DNA from: a virus
Direction: 5' to 3' (one strand)
Virus record (IMG/VR): IMGVR_UViG_3300009177_000006
Coordinates: 1 to 64,000 of that record
DNA: 64,000 bases
Shown: positions 1 through 8,414 of the stretch, in pieces
Position numbering within the stretch: the stretch's first letter is position 1
Layout of the letters: every line of letters starts with the position of its first letter
Made by a program: the position numbers and the translations under genes
Notes under the pieces: model-generated
Database searches by the model: none
What the model saw: the letters and a program-made list of their open reading frames with translations, nothing else
What the model was told of the DNA's origin: nothing

Positions 1-1
1 A

Positions 2-1000
2 GATGACCAAGCGTTGGCGCTCAAGACAAACCTGTCAGCCGAGGAGGAGGTCGAACGTAAGAAACTCGAAAAGACCGTTCGTGACAACCTTGGCAAGTTC
101 AACTCAGCCGCGATGGAAATCGGCGCCGCGTTGACCATCATCAATCAACACAAGCTGTATCGCTCGACGCACAAGACTTTCGAGGCGTATGTTGCCGAGC
201 AGTTTGAGTTGTCACGACCGCAGGCTTACTCGGTAATGACCGCCGCTCGTACCTTCCAAGCTATCGCAGGTGAGGACCAAAAGTTTGCGCTCAACGCAAT
301 GCCGAGTATCCGAGCCGCCGAAGCTATCGCTCAAGGTGTTGACGGTATGATTGCCGATGCCGGTCTGAAAACTGACCCCGAGCAAAAAGCTATCGAACGT
401 CAACTAGCTCGTAACGTTTTCGAGTTGGCGACATCGACCGCACCCAAAGACAAAAACGATAAGCCGATTCTCTCACCTGCTCACATCGACTCGGTCTTTA
501 ACGTGGTCAAGGATATCGCCAAGACCGGCACGGTCGAAGTCGATGGTAAGGCTGTACCGCTCAACCTCGCCAAAGCCGCTATCGGTGAACAGATTGCCGA
601 GCAGTCGGTCGAACGGCGTAACCGACTTAACACGTTACTCGCTGAGAGGATCGAAGCTGAGCGTAACAACGTATCGGCTCAGTCAGCCGTTGCCAAACGG
701 TCTGCGACACTTGACGCCGCTCTTAACCAAGCGACCGTCACGGACTTCTCGATACCTGACGGTGTAACGCCTCGTCTGACACTGGCTTGCTCGGTACATG
801 GTAGACAAGATGCCGCCGACCATACTGACCAGTACATCGAGTTATCATGCGGTTGTCACTTCTCGGCTACGCCCGAAGGTCTGACATTCACCGATAACAA
901 AAAGGCTGACGCTCTTAAGTCGGCCAAGCCTGAGAAACCGGCTAAGACCGATGGTAAGACCGATGCCAAACCGGCTCCGGTGTCTGCACCGGCTAGTTAA
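2..1000 (+). CDS. Hypothetical protein with N-terminal helical DNA-binding-like region, 5' partial
   Basis: The frame is open to the left edge and no ribosome binding site precedes the TTG at 14, so the start is probably outside the window. The first ~110 residues are helical and charged, with a stretch around FEAYVAEQFELSRPQAYSV that resembles the helix-turn-helix part of phage and plasmid ParB/DUF3102-like proteins. A later segment has paired Cys/His (CSVHG, CGCH) that may bind metal, and the tail is a low-complexity Lys/Ala/Pro stretch. It is followed at once by a strong terminator. The DNA-binding role is inference only. Confidence 0.75.
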   Translation, partial: DDQALALKTNLSAEEEVERKKLEKTVRDNLGKFNSAAMEIGAALTIINQHKLYRSTHKTFEAYVAEQFELSRPQAYSVMTAARTFQAIAGEDQKFALNAMPSIRAAEAIAQGVDGMIADAGLKTDPEQKAIERQLARNVFELATSTAPKDKNDKPILSPAHIDSVFNVVKDIAKTGTVEVDGKAVPLNLAKAAIGEQIAEQSVERRNRLNTLLAERIEAERNNVSAQSAVAKRSATLDAALNQATVTDFSIPDGVTPRLTLACSVHGRQDAADHTDQYIELSCGCHFSATPEGLTFTDNKKADALKSAKPEKPAKTDGKTDAKPAPVSAPAS

Positions 1001-1021
1001 TTAGGTCATTTCGATACTTAA

Positions 1022-1051
1022 GGCTGAGTCAACCGTGGCTCAGCCTTTTTT
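1022..1051 (+). terminator. Rho-independent terminator
   Basis: The arms GGCTGAG and CTCAGCC (1022-1028 with 1039-1045) enclose a 10-nt loop and are followed by six T. It closes the transcript of the gene ending at 1000. Confidence 0.9.
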
Positions 1052-1087
1052 GTATACCCTTACCAGACTATGCGTTGACAATAAAAA

Positions 1088-1119
1088 CCCGTCAGAGCGC
1101 GTCTAATCGCTCGTAATCG
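1088..1119 (+). promoter_or_regulatory. Copy of recurrent ~31-bp motif (motif copy 1)
   Basis: The reverse complement reads CGATTAC..GCGATTAGAcGCG..CTGACGG and aligns with similar sequences at 8928, 25271, 36684, 52431 and 58297. It ends 7 bases before the ATG at 1127, which has no Shine-Dalgarno sequence. The function (promoter or RNA leader element) is unknown. A TTGACA lies just upstream at 1075-1080, but I see no well-spaced -10 box. Confidence 0.5.
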
Positions 1120-1126
1120 GTACGTT

Positions 1127-1591
1127 ATGAGACTTACAAAGGCTCTATTAAGACGAATCCTTATGACCAATAAAGCTAAAGGCGGTAGACCGAGAACCCG
1201 TCCCGATTTCTCAAACTGTGAACACTGTGGCAATCAGTACAAAGTGGCAACGGTTACTGGCAATAGCAATCGCCGCTACTGTGGTCGTGACTGTTACCTT
1301 GAGGCTAAGCGAGCAGGATCGAAAAACCCGTACCCGAAAATCTACGTCAACGGCAAGCGTGTCTATCTGCATCGACACATCTACGCACAGGCTCATCCCG
1401 AGATTGAGTTGACGCCCGAGGACATCATTCATCATAAAGACGAGAACCCGTTTAACCGAGAGATTGATAACTTGGAATTGATACGAGGCGAGGACGCACG
1501 GCTCAAGCATTTAGCTGAGCACAATTATCATCGAGGCAAGACCGGGCGTAAGAAAGATACATCGACTTACGATCCCGAGTTCGGGTTCTAA
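1127..1591 (+). CDS. HNH endonuclease
   Basis: This free-standing nuclease has an N-terminal zinc-binding region (CEHCG, then CGRDC) and an HNH core with RHIYAQAHPEI, IIHHKDENPFNREIDNLEL and a final HLAEH. The HH pair and the downstream Asn/His are the residues expected of the beta-beta-alpha metal fold. Such enzymes in phages act as homing endonucleases or DNA nicking enzymes; which applies here is not shown. Neither ATG 1127 nor ATG 1163 has a clear ribosome binding site. Palindrome copy 1 follows the stop by two bases. Confidence 0.88.
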   Translation: MRLTKALLRRILMTNKAKGGRPRTRPDFSNCEHCGNQYKVATVTGNSNRRYCGRDCYLEAKRAGSKNPYPKIYVNGKRVYLHRHIYAQAHPEIELTPEDIIHHKDENPFNREIDNLELIRGEDARLKHLAEHNYHRGKTGRKKDTSTYDPEFGF

Positions 1592-1593
1592 AT

Positions 1594-1611
1594 TGTCTGG
1601 CGCGCCAGACA
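1594..1611. repeat. 18-bp palindrome TGTCTGGCGCGCCAGACA, copy 1
   Basis: Exact copy between the HNH gene and the replication operon, flanked by T on the left and A on the right so the symmetry extends to 20 bp. A second inverted repeat, GGCCGAG/CTCGGCC at 1620-1640, follows; read leftward it precedes TTTTCTTTT and could terminate antisense transcription. Confidence 0.97.
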
Positions 1612-1720
1612 AAAGAAAAGGCCGAGCGAGCAACTCGGCCTACTAGGAGTCAAACACAATTCACAACCTGAGGACAGATATCTGAATGGTCTAACCGTAT
1701 ATAAGCATATAGCATACGGC

Positions 1721-1749
1721 TTGCCGAATCAAGTACAAAATCTTATAAT
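1721..1749 (+). promoter_or_regulatory. Sigma70-like promoter for the replication operon
   Basis: TTGCCG (1721-1726), a 17-base spacer and a perfect TATAAT (1744-1749) lie 52 bases before the start of the replication gene at 1801. The rest of the 1612-1800 gap is A/T-rich and shows no open frame worth reporting. Confidence 0.75.
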
Positions 1750-1760
1750 CATAAAACCCT

Positions 1761-1776
1761 TTGAGCGCTCGCTCAA
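1761..1776. promoter_or_regulatory. Operator-like palindrome TTGAGCG-CT-CGCTCAA
   Basis: A 7-bp inverted repeat with a 2-base centre begins about 12 bases after the -10 box, overlapping the expected transcription start. That is the usual place for a repressor site; an mRNA hairpin is the alternative. Confidence 0.45.
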
Positions 1777-1800
1777 CCCTGTTACTTGAGAGGAAAATAA

Positions 1801-2895
1801 ATGCAAACGAGCCTGATTGCGTACCCGCAACAGGATAGGTTTATTCGTGTACATGAGTCGATACTTGCGGCCTGTAACAACAACTCAACTGCCGCCGCTT
1901 TAGTATCGTTTTTGGAGTATTGGCACAACTATCACATTCAACGAATTGAGTATCTTGCCGAGTTCAACGGTATGCTCAAACACGTTGGCGAAAAACCTAT
2001 CTTAGAACTTAATGGTTGGCAGTATCACACCGACGAACAACTTGAGCGCGGTCTGATGATTTCAAAGAAAGACTCGATACGCAAAGCTATCACCTTGCTA
2101 GAGTCAATCGGATTTATCACGACCGAAGTCCCAGAGCGTCTTGTCATCTTGCACAAGACCGGGCGAACCAAATGGTTCTTACTGATGACCAGTTGCATCA
2201 ACGACTGGTTGAAAGACTATGCGTATAGGACCGGCAAGCGTCTTGTACGTACACCGTCACTCGCTCCCGTTTCTAAACCCGATACCGAGATTGACCAAGA
2301 CGTGCAGACCGTCTTTGATTACCGTACCTTGTGCCGTAAAGAGTACAACCGCAAACGAGGTCGTAAGGACGTTAAGGAGGTCTTAACGCCTAAACGTATC
2401 GATGCGATTACCCGAGCATTGACACACTCTAAGCCATGGGAACTATGTCTAGCCATTGAAGGCAATCTCACGTCTGACTGGCATCAGGGTAAAAACGAAA
2501 AGAAGAAAATCTATGACCGGCTTGATTTAATCTTTCGTGACCGTGACCACGTTGAGCAGTATATGCGACTCGGTTACGAAGCCGGTCTATCCCGCGCTAC
2601 TGTCGAAGCTAAACTTGATCCCGAGTACAAAACCGTTGACGAGGACGCCGCCAAGAGCAACGGCGACTACTCGAAAACATTTGGTAGAACTGCCGCTCGT
2701 GTCATTATCCGAGGCGACGATTTCAATGACGCGATAATTACATTGTCCGCAATCTATGACGCGGACCTGCTACAACCTGACGTTGCCATGACTGAGGCTC
2801 AATCGACCTTAGAAGGTGAACTCGGCATGGTCACGACTGACCACGATAGATTATTGCAATCACTACTAGGAGAACTCAGAGCAAATGCCAACTAA
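1801..2895 (+). CDS. Replication initiation / helicase-loader-like protein
   Basis: The N-terminal ~120 residues look like a winged-helix domain (TDEQLERGLMISKKDSIRK, then a wing near FITTEVPERLVI), as in phage replisome organisers. The C-terminal half is charged and probably binds a partner. It has a good ribosome binding site (GAGAGGA) and overlaps the DnaB helicase gene by 11 bases, which fits a protein that brings the helicase to the origin. The name rests on fold impression and context; no specific family was identified with certainty. Confidence 0.7.
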   Translation: MQTSLIAYPQQDRFIRVHESILAACNNNSTAAALVSFLEYWHNYHIQRIEYLAEFNGMLKHVGEKPILELNGWQYHTDEQLERGLMISKKDSIRKAITLLESIGFITTEVPERLVILHKTGRTKWFLLMTSCINDWLKDYAYRTGKRLVRTPSLAPVSKPDTEIDQDVQTVFDYRTLCRKEYNRKRGRKDVKEVLTPKRIDAITRALTHSKPWELCLAIEGNLTSDWHQGKNEKKKIYDRLDLIFRDRDHVEQYMRLGYEAGLSRATVEAKLDPEYKTVDEDAAKSNGDYSKTFGRTAARVIIRGDDFNDAIITLSAIYDADLLQPDVAMTEAQSTLEGELGMVTTDHDRLLQSLLGELRANAN

Positions 2896-4339
2896 GAAAG
2901 TTGAACCACGGCGCGAGCATTATCTTGAGCGACCGTTACCATCAAACGAAGATGCCGAGCGCGTTCTACTCGGTGCGATCCTACTTGACAACCTACTGGC
3001 GAACGGTATCTTTGCCGAGTTACAGCCAGAAGATTTTTACTCACCGATACACCGCAGAGTAGCAGGTGCAATGCTTACTCTCTTACGACACGCCAAACCG
3101 ATTGACGCAATCCTGATAGGCGAGGAACTCAACAAAGAAGGTGATGTCAGGTCGATAGGCGGCGTCACTCATATATCGAACTTCACTTACGGTCTGCCTC
3201 ACTTTTCAAACGTCAACGAGTACATCAAGATAGTTCGTGACCACGCTCTTTCACGTAAGCTGATTGACTTGAATAACTCAACGACCGGCGCAGTCCTTTC
3301 TCAAGAGGAATCGCCTGACACTATCCTCGCCAGACTTCATTCGACCATCGTCGCGTTACAGGCGACACATTCCAAGATATCAACTCAGTCAATAAAGACC
3401 GTGACCGCTGATGTCATCGACACCTTTGAGCAATGGCAACTTGGTAACACGTCTGCCTCGTCATTACATACCGGCATCGCCGGTCTGGATCGAAAGCTTA
3501 AGTATCGAGGTCTGGCGCTTGGTGAGTTGGCGATAATCGCCGCACGACCATCGACCGGCAAGACCGCGCTCTTGATTCAAATCGCGTTACATATCGTCAG
3601 ACTTGGTATCCCAACACTCTTTGTCAGCCTTGAGATGCTTAAGTCGAAAATCGTGATGCGTATGCTCCCGGCTATGACTGGTATCGCCAACAAATCGATT
3701 AACCCGGATACCTTGCAAAAGTTGCCGAAAGAAGCCGAGCGATTAAAAGTCGCGCTACACTCTCTCGAGGAGTTGCCGATGTACTTTGACCGCACGAATG
3801 ATATCTACAAGCTGATTGCGATACTTGAGTATTACGTACAGGTGAAAGGCGTCAAGTGTCTTGTCTTTGATTACCTGACACTCTTTAAGGCGCTACAGGT
3901 GAGTAAGAACGGGACTCGTGATACTGAGGTTGGAACAATCGTGACCGAGATAAAAGAGTGCTTGATACGAAACAATATCGCGGGACTCGGCGCGGCTCAG
4001 TTCTCACGAGAAGCGGACAGGTCTTACGGCATACCACAAATGAACTGGCTGAGAGAATCGGGCGTCATCGAGCAAGCGGCTGACGTATTGCTCTTTCCGT
4101 ACGATCCTCGCGGCAAACTACATCACGAGCAACCAGAGTTGATTGCTAACAAGATGAGACTCAATCTATTCTGCGCTAAGCAACGTGACGGCGAACGCAA
4201 CTGGCAAGTCCCGTTAGACTACGACAAAAATTTGCAAACCTTTGAAGAAGGCGCCGAGGAGTTAGAGCCGGTCAGGTCAACGACACCGTTACCGCCAGTC
4301 CGTAACTTCTACGAGCGCGATGAGGATGACGATGAATAG
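2885..4339 (+). CDS. dnaB: DnaB-family replicative helicase
   Basis: This hexameric 5'-3' helicase unwinds DNA at the fork. The N-terminal DnaB domain covers about residues 15-110 (NEDAERVLLGAILLDN, FYSPIHRRV). The RecA-like domain contains Walker A ARPSTGKT near residue 220, TLFVSLEM (motif 1a) and Walker B LVFDYLTLF. At 484 residues it is a normal length for the family. It is translationally coupled to the upstream initiator-like gene and overlaps the next small gene. I see no primase in the window, so priming may rely on the host or on genes outside. Confidence 0.95.
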   Translation: MPTKKVEPRREHYLERPLPSNEDAERVLLGAILLDNLLANGIFAELQPEDFYSPIHRRVAGAMLTLLRHAKPIDAILIGEELNKEGDVRSIGGVTHISNFTYGLPHFSNVNEYIKIVRDHALSRKLIDLNNSTTGAVLSQEESPDTILARLHSTIVALQATHSKISTQSIKTVTADVIDTFEQWQLGNTSASSLHTGIAGLDRKLKYRGLALGELAIIAARPSTGKTALLIQIALHIVRLGIPTLFVSLEMLKSKIVMRMLPAMTGIANKSINPDTLQKLPKEAERLKVALHSLEELPMYFDRTNDIYKLIAILEYYVQVKGVKCLVFDYLTLFKALQVSKNGTRDTEVGTIVTEIKECLIRNNIAGLGAAQFSREADRSYGIPQMNWLRESGVIEQAADVLLFPYDPRGKLHHEQPELIANKMRLNLFCAKQRDGERNWQVPLDYDKNLQTFEEGAEELEPVRSTTPLPPVRNFYERDEDDDE

Positions 4340-4664
4340 CCCTGACCTTTTGGCGGTGCTCGCCAAACTAATCGAGCACAACATTTTCTTTACGTACCTG
4401 AACCAGACCGTAACCGGCGAACAGATATTGCACGTTCACGGTCACGATTACATGAAGGCGCACCGCCTGTATCCGAAGCTGTTTAAGCAGGTCAAAAGTG
4501 CCAACGTTAAAAAGTACGGAGAGACAATCTATTTACAAAATTTGTCTGGCGCGCCAGACAAAAAGGAGGACCATGATAACGCTCAACAATCCCGAGAACA
4601 AAAGAAACCGACTGACACTGGAACTAAGCGAACAACTCGCAAGCGTACCAAGACCAAAGTTTAG
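4332..4664 (+). CDS. Small hypothetical protein with SGAPD insertion and basic tail
   Basis: Start ATG 4332 overlaps the stop of dnaB and has GAGGA upstream; ATG 4320 is in the same frame. The first ~70 residues look like a compact fold (HVHGHDYMKAHRLYPKLF). Palindrome copy 2 then encodes LSGAPDK, after which the frame runs 92 bases into the next gene with a Lys/Arg/Thr-rich sequence. The tail may have arisen when the palindrome replaced the original stop; that is inference. Confidence 0.65.
   Translation: MNSPDLLAVLAKLIEHNIFFTYLNQTVTGEQILHVHGHDYMKAHRLYPKLFKQVKSANVKKYGETIYLQNLSGAPDKKEDHDNAQQSREQKKPTDTGTKRTTRKRTKTKV
4543..4560. repeat. 18-bp palindrome, copy 2
   Basis: Exact copy. It lies in the SGAPD frame of the gene ending at 4664 and 12 bases before the RusA start at 4573. 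The ribosome binding site AAGGAGGA follows immediately. Confidence 0.97.
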
Positions 4665-5181
4665 AATCGAATTTCGTACCTTACCGTCTTGGAACGACTA
4701 CCTTGCGATTGTTAAGCACTTTGGTATGTCAGCAAGCTTTCTCGCTAAGTGGCGTAAGCTTGGCGAGGAACACGCCATACGAGCCGCTCAGCAACAATCG
4801 TTTGGCATATTCCGTTGGCAAGAATTTGAGACACAAAAGAGCGGGCGATTAAAGGAGGTCACGCACGTTCGGATCAATCCGTACATCTTTACACATTGTC
4901 GAATCGTCTTACGTATCTGGCGACCGACATTCGCTGACTATGATGTCTTTAACCCTTGTATCAAACCTATCGTTGACGGCTTCGTTGACGCTGGCGTTAT
5001 CGCTAAGGACTCGTGTTGGCAAATACGGTCCGTACAGTGTGAGTTTATGGGCGTTGATGACAGCTTGAAATTATCGGTTGAGGCGAGAGAGCAACGTAAG
5101 ATCGAAAAACGAATACGTGGCGGTAAGGTCAAACGACAGCCGGTCGTGGCGAGGTATTTTTTCGACTTCTATGACGATTAA
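4573..5181 (+). CDS. RusA-like Holliday junction resolvase
   Basis: The C-terminal half carries the RusA signature: Asp-rich strand DYDVFNPCIKPIVDGFVDAGVI followed by a KDS where the family usually has DD, then CEFMGVDDSLKLSVEA. These enzymes cut branched DNA during recombination or before packaging. The start is set by AAGGAGGA directly before ATG 4573; the open frame begins upstream at 4498 but that part includes palindrome sequence in a non-SGAPD frame. The change in the second Asp position leaves activity uncertain. Confidence 0.72.
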   Translation: MITLNNPENKRNRLTLELSEQLASVPRPKFRIEFRTLPSWNDYLAIVKHFGMSASFLAKWRKLGEEHAIRAAQQQSFGIFRWQEFETQKSGRLKEVTHVRINPYIFTHCRIVLRIWRPTFADYDVFNPCIKPIVDGFVDAGVIAKDSCWQIRSVQCEFMGVDDSLKLSVEAREQRKIEKRIRGGKVKRQPVVARYFFDFYDD

Positions 5182-5197
5182 CCAGTTATCATCTGTT

Positions 5198-5223
5198 TTT
5201 ATTGTCACGGTCACGACAATAAA
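5198..5223. promoter_or_regulatory. Inverted repeat TTTATTGTC/GACAATAAA
   Basis: Perfect 9-bp arms around an 8-base centre lie between the RusA stop and the next promoter. There is no following T-run, so an operator is as likely as a terminator. Confidence 0.5.
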
Positions 5224-5229
5224 CGCACA

Positions 5230-5259
5230 TTGACTTCTCGCTTAGTTCCGCGGTACAAT
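5230..5259 (+). promoter_or_regulatory. Sigma70-like promoter
   Basis: TTGACT (5230-5235), 18-base spacer, TACAAT (5254-5259), 41 bases upstream of the ATG at 5300. It would drive the run of small genes from 5300. Confidence 0.7.
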
Positions 5260-5299
5260 GTCGATACGGCTTTCTTAAGCCTACTAGGAGCAAACAACC

Positions 5300-5503
5300 A
5301 TGAAACATTGTCTAACTTGCAGGTCACAGTTGCCGACTGAAAATCAGTCCGGGTTCTGTGACCTGATTTGTTTTCTAAACCAACCAACAAAATTTGAAAT
5401 AACTGACGTGATGCTTCCTGCGCCAGTCATACGACCGCACCGAGCGGATCAAAATACCTTTATGGAAGCGTATCTCAAAACCAAAACACAAGGAGCAAAC
5501 TAA
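5300..5503 (+). CDS. Small Cys-rich (zinc-ribbon-like) protein
   Basis: The 67 residues begin CLTC and continue GFCDLIC, a four-cysteine pattern typical of small metal-binding phage proteins. CTAGGAGC lies just upstream. First gene after the 5230 promoter. Function unknown. Confidence 0.75.
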   Translation: MKHCLTCRSQLPTENQSGFCDLICFLNQPTKFEITDVMLPAPVIRPHRADQNTFMEAYLKTKTQGAN

Positions 5504-5724
5504 TGGCACATGATATCAACGCTGACCGCGTTAAATTAACAGACGCATCGTCTATCCGACTTGACCGAGCGATACGTGCTTTCAAACGTAGCCTCGATGC
5601 CGATATGGCAAAGACGCGCGCCGATGCGAACCTGAATACTCAGGTCACATTTTTAACGACCGAGGAATTTGCGGTGTACGTCAAACGCACCGAGAAAATG
5701 TCTCAGGCGCAGGGGAGGTCGTAA
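5503..5724 (+). CDS. Small hypothetical protein
   Basis: 73 residues, charged and helical, no recognisable motif. The start ATG overlaps the previous stop region and has AGGAGC upstream. It is coupled to the next gene through a TAATG junction. Confidence 0.72.
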   Translation: MAHDINADRVKLTDASSIRLDRAIRAFKRSLDADMAKTRADANLNTQVTFLTTEEFAVYVKRTEKMSQAQGRS

Positions 5725-5984
5725 TGGCTAGAGAGGTCGTGATGACTGAGACGCCCAAACCGGCTGACCTTAACATACGTGGCTTACTCGATACGATAAA
5801 GGCACTCAGACGTTTTGAGGCAATGTGTCTTTTAGACTTGATGAAGTTCACGCCTGACCAAGTCGTAACGTTTAACTCGGCGGTCGGCGCTATCAACTTA
5901 GACCGATTAAATGAACTGGCGGACAACATCTATAGTCAGCCAGACATAGACCTGCGACAACTAGGAGTAAAACATGGCAACTAA
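5724..5984 (+). CDS. Small hypothetical protein
   Basis: 86 residues, mostly alpha-helical. Start ATG 5724 overlaps the previous stop and follows GGGGAGG; an in-frame ATG at 5742 is possible. It overlaps the Gp157-like gene by 11 bases, suggesting coordinated translation. Not recognised. Confidence 0.7.
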   Translation: MAREVVMTETPKPADLNIRGLLDTIKALRRFEAMCLLDLMKFTPDQVVTFNSAVGAINLDRLNELADNIYSQPDIDLRQLGVKHGN

Positions 5985-6666
5985 GAAACCAGCACCAGAA
6001 CCGGCTCGCCGGTCACTATTCAAAATCGGTGAGGACATCGAAGGTCTACACGAGTATCTCTATGAGACTTTCGGCGATGTCACCGATGAGGACTTAAACG
6101 ACAAGGTTGACCAGTGGCTTAGCGACCTGTCGATTGAGGAAACGGAAAAGATAGAGCAATACTGCTATGTCATCCGTAACAACGAAACACTCGGGAACGC
6201 CGCTGAGTCCGAGCAGAAACGCGTCAAAGCTTTAGCCGACCGGCGAAAGGCTCTTGTCAAACTTTTGAAAGACCGGCTCAAGTATTACTTTGAGCACGTT
6301 CGTTCGCCAAGTATCAAGTCATACGAAACGCCGATGTTCAAGTTGCTCGTCAAGGGTAACGGCGGCACACGCGCTCTCGTGCTTGATCCTCGTACCAATG
6401 ACCAAACACATCTTGAGGAACACGTACCGGCGATTTACATCAAACAGATATACGTGCTTGATGTTGAGGCGGTACGTCAAGACCTTGAGCGAGTCGAAAC
6501 GAGTCGAGCGCGTCTTGTACAAATGCGAGGCGATAACGCCTTGACAGGGCATCCGATTAATGGGGACCAAGAAAAGGAACTTGAAAAAACGATTGCCGAT
6601 TTAGAGGCTCGTCTATCAGGTGTCGGTTATCTTGAGCCTCGCGGTACACACTTGGAAATCAAATAG
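5974..6666 (+). CDS. Siphovirus Gp157-like protein
   Basis: The 230-residue protein has the pattern of the Gp157 family: an N-terminal helical region with LSDLSIEETEKIEQYCYVI, a coiled-coil centre (QKRVKALADRRKALVKLLK), and a beta section with SIKSYETPMFKLLVKGNGG. Members are common beside phage replication and recombination genes; their molecular role is not established. CTAGGAG precedes the start. Confidence 0.75.
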   Translation: MATKKPAPEPARRSLFKIGEDIEGLHEYLYETFGDVTDEDLNDKVDQWLSDLSIEETEKIEQYCYVIRNNETLGNAAESEQKRVKALADRRKALVKLLKDRLKYYFEHVRSPSIKSYETPMFKLLVKGNGGTRALVLDPRTNDQTHLEEHVPAIYIKQIYVLDVEAVRQDLERVETSRARLVQMRGDNALTGHPINGDQEKELEKTIADLEARLSGVGYLEPRGTHLEIK

Positions 6667-6669
6667 GTC

Positions 6670-6687
6670 TGTCTGGCGCGCCAGACA
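6670..6687. repeat. 18-bp palindrome, copy 3
   Basis: Exact copy four bases after the Gp157-like stop and upstream of the AGGAGC that serves the gene at 6725. Confidence 0.97.
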
Positions 6688-6724
6688 AAAATGCGCGCCA
6701 ATCTTTTTATAGGAGCAAAACACT

Positions 6725-7855
6725 ATGGGACACGGATTGATTAGAAATTCTGTGACAGGCAAGTTCGATGCGATGATTCGCAAAGGTGCTTGGCATCATT
6801 TAGGTAATGTCGTGCAAGAGGCGCAGACCGCCGAGCAGACTATTATCGAGGCCGGTATGGACCATCTGATATCAAAGCGACAGCTTCAAATAAATGGTAT
6901 CGATATTCCGGCTTGGGCGCTCTTTCGTGATGACATCTTTTATCACGATCCTCTAGCCGCACACATCGTCAACACAACCGAAGGTTTTCAGGTCATACAA
7001 AATCGGTTCATCTTTAGCTACCTCGATGCTCTGGTCGAAGGCGAAGGTAAGGCTCATTACGAGTCAGCCGGGATACTCAACAACGGCAAGCAGGTCTGGG
7101 CATTGGTTAACCTTGGCGTGTCGTTTGAAATCGGTGCGACCGGCGACCGCTTTGAGAACTACCTATGCTTCACCGAGGACCGCACAGGTCAACGCGCGGC
7201 TCAGTGCTTTATAACCTCGATACGTGTTGTCTGCGCTAACACCTACGAACGGGCATACGGTCAAGCCGGGACAGCCGTCAAATTCTACCATCGAGGCGAT
7301 ATGACTCAGCGCATGATTGACGCCGCTGACTTGTTTACGGGCGTCACTCAGGACGTGAAGCTGTTAGAGGAAAAGCTAAACGTGTTGTCACATCGGTCGT
7401 TGAGTAAAGAGATGCTCGGTTCAGTGCTTGATGAGTTGTTCCCGCCGGTCAAAGACGAGACAAGCCGTCAGCAGAACAACCGTGAGAAAAAGCAACTCAA
7501 CGTGTTAGACCTGTTCACCGACAACGATGGCAATATGTTTCCCGAGACAAAGGGAACGGCGTACAACCTGTTCAACGCTGTCACGAACTACGTTGACCAC
7601 GAAGCGCCTGTCAAGGTGACGGAAAATCGTATCGGTCGAACCGACAAGCAGATACGTGCCGAGTCCGCAATGTTTGGTGACGGTGCGAAATTCAAAATGT
7701 CGGCACTCGATTTGATCCTCGAAAAGACAGTCGGTGCAACGACTCGTACAGTCACGTACATCGACTTACACGGCAAGGAAATTAATGTTGAGGAACGAAC
7801 GCTCGACAACTCGTCGCTCCTCGATGCCGTGCTTGAGAAAGGCGCTCAAGTCTAA
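6725..7855 (+). CDS. DUF932-like phage/plasmid protein
   Basis: 376 residues. The N-terminus (GKFDAMIRKGAWHHLG) and the centre (SIRVVCANTYERAYG) match the conserved spots of the phage/plasmid-borne DUF932 family, whose function is unknown. Families of this type often lie near recombination or DNA-processing genes, as here. ATAGGAGC gives a clear start. The intergenic space before it holds palindrome copy 3. Confidence 0.8.
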   Translation: MGHGLIRNSVTGKFDAMIRKGAWHHLGNVVQEAQTAEQTIIEAGMDHLISKRQLQINGIDIPAWALFRDDIFYHDPLAAHIVNTTEGFQVIQNRFIFSYLDALVEGEGKAHYESAGILNNGKQVWALVNLGVSFEIGATGDRFENYLCFTEDRTGQRAAQCFITSIRVVCANTYERAYGQAGTAVKFYHRGDMTQRMIDAADLFTGVTQDVKLLEEKLNVLSHRSLSKEMLGSVLDELFPPVKDETSRQQNNREKKQLNVLDLFTDNDGNMFPETKGTAYNLFNAVTNYVDHEAPVKVTENRIGRTDKQIRAESAMFGDGAKFKMSALDLILEKTVGATTRTVTYIDLHGKEINVEERTLDNSSLLDAVLEKGAQV

Positions 7856-7894
7856 TCAAGCATAAACCGTCTGGCGTGTCGGCTCTAAGGCTTC

Positions 7895-7912
7895 TGTCTG
7901 GCGCGCCAGACA
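7895..7912. repeat. 18-bp palindrome, copy 4
   Basis: Exact copy 24 bases before the ATG at 7936. A degenerate half (GTCTGGCGTGTC, from about 7869) stands upstream in an arrangement also seen before copy 5. Confidence 0.97.
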
Positions 7913-7935
7913 AATTTTTAACTAGGAGATTAACC

Positions 7936-8151
7936 ATGAAATACAGAGCGGAAGTTACAGGTAAAGGCGAGGACGTTTGGTCAGCCAACGGCAAAGAGTA
8001 CAACACCGAGCAAGAGGCAAAAGACTGGCTCGATGACTTAGGCTTTCGATGGACCGGCTACGATGCCTCGCGAGTTGTCACGGTCGATACACCGCGACAA
8101 GAGGCGTTCGACGCGACTGATAGCCGTATCTATCAGAACTGGAGGCGATAA
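7936..8151 (+). CDS. Small hypothetical protein
   Basis: 71 residues, an alpha/beta-looking sequence (EVTGKGEDVWSANGKEYNT) resembling small phage proteins with a YcgL/DUF-type fold but not assignable. The start follows ACTAGGAG; the longer open frame from 7876 is only palindrome and spacer. Its stop overlaps the next ATG. Confidence 0.72.
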   Translation: MKYRAEVTGKGEDVWSANGKEYNTEQEAKDWLDDLGFRWTGYDASRVVTVDTPRQEAFDATDSRIYQNWRR

Positions 8152-8414
8152 TGTTTTTACCAACCTGCGCGTTTTTCAAAATCAGACACGGCGATTGGCA
8201 TGGCGGCGTTGTCGTGTCAATCGTGCTCACCTTAGACAATCGTACCGCCACCGCCGAACGTCATATACCGGCTGAGCAATTACAGCTTTGGTTAGATATG
8301 AAAGCCGGGATAATGCACATGATGGATTTTCTGCAACGTAACCTCATGATGACGGCAATGGAAAAATGGTTGACTGACAATCAGCTTCGGCGCTACATCA
8401 AGGAGGTCGTGTAA
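8151..8414 (+). CDS. Small hypothetical protein
   Basis: 87 residues with a short hydrophobic strand region (GGVVVSIVLTLDN) and a Met-rich helix. GGAGGC precedes the start. It abuts the next gene with a one-base stop/start overlap. Not recognised. Confidence 0.7.
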   Translation: MFLPTCAFFKIRHGDWHGGVVVSIVLTLDNRTATAERHIPAEQLQLWLDMKAGIMHMMDFLQRNLMMTAMEKWLTDNQLRRYIKEVV

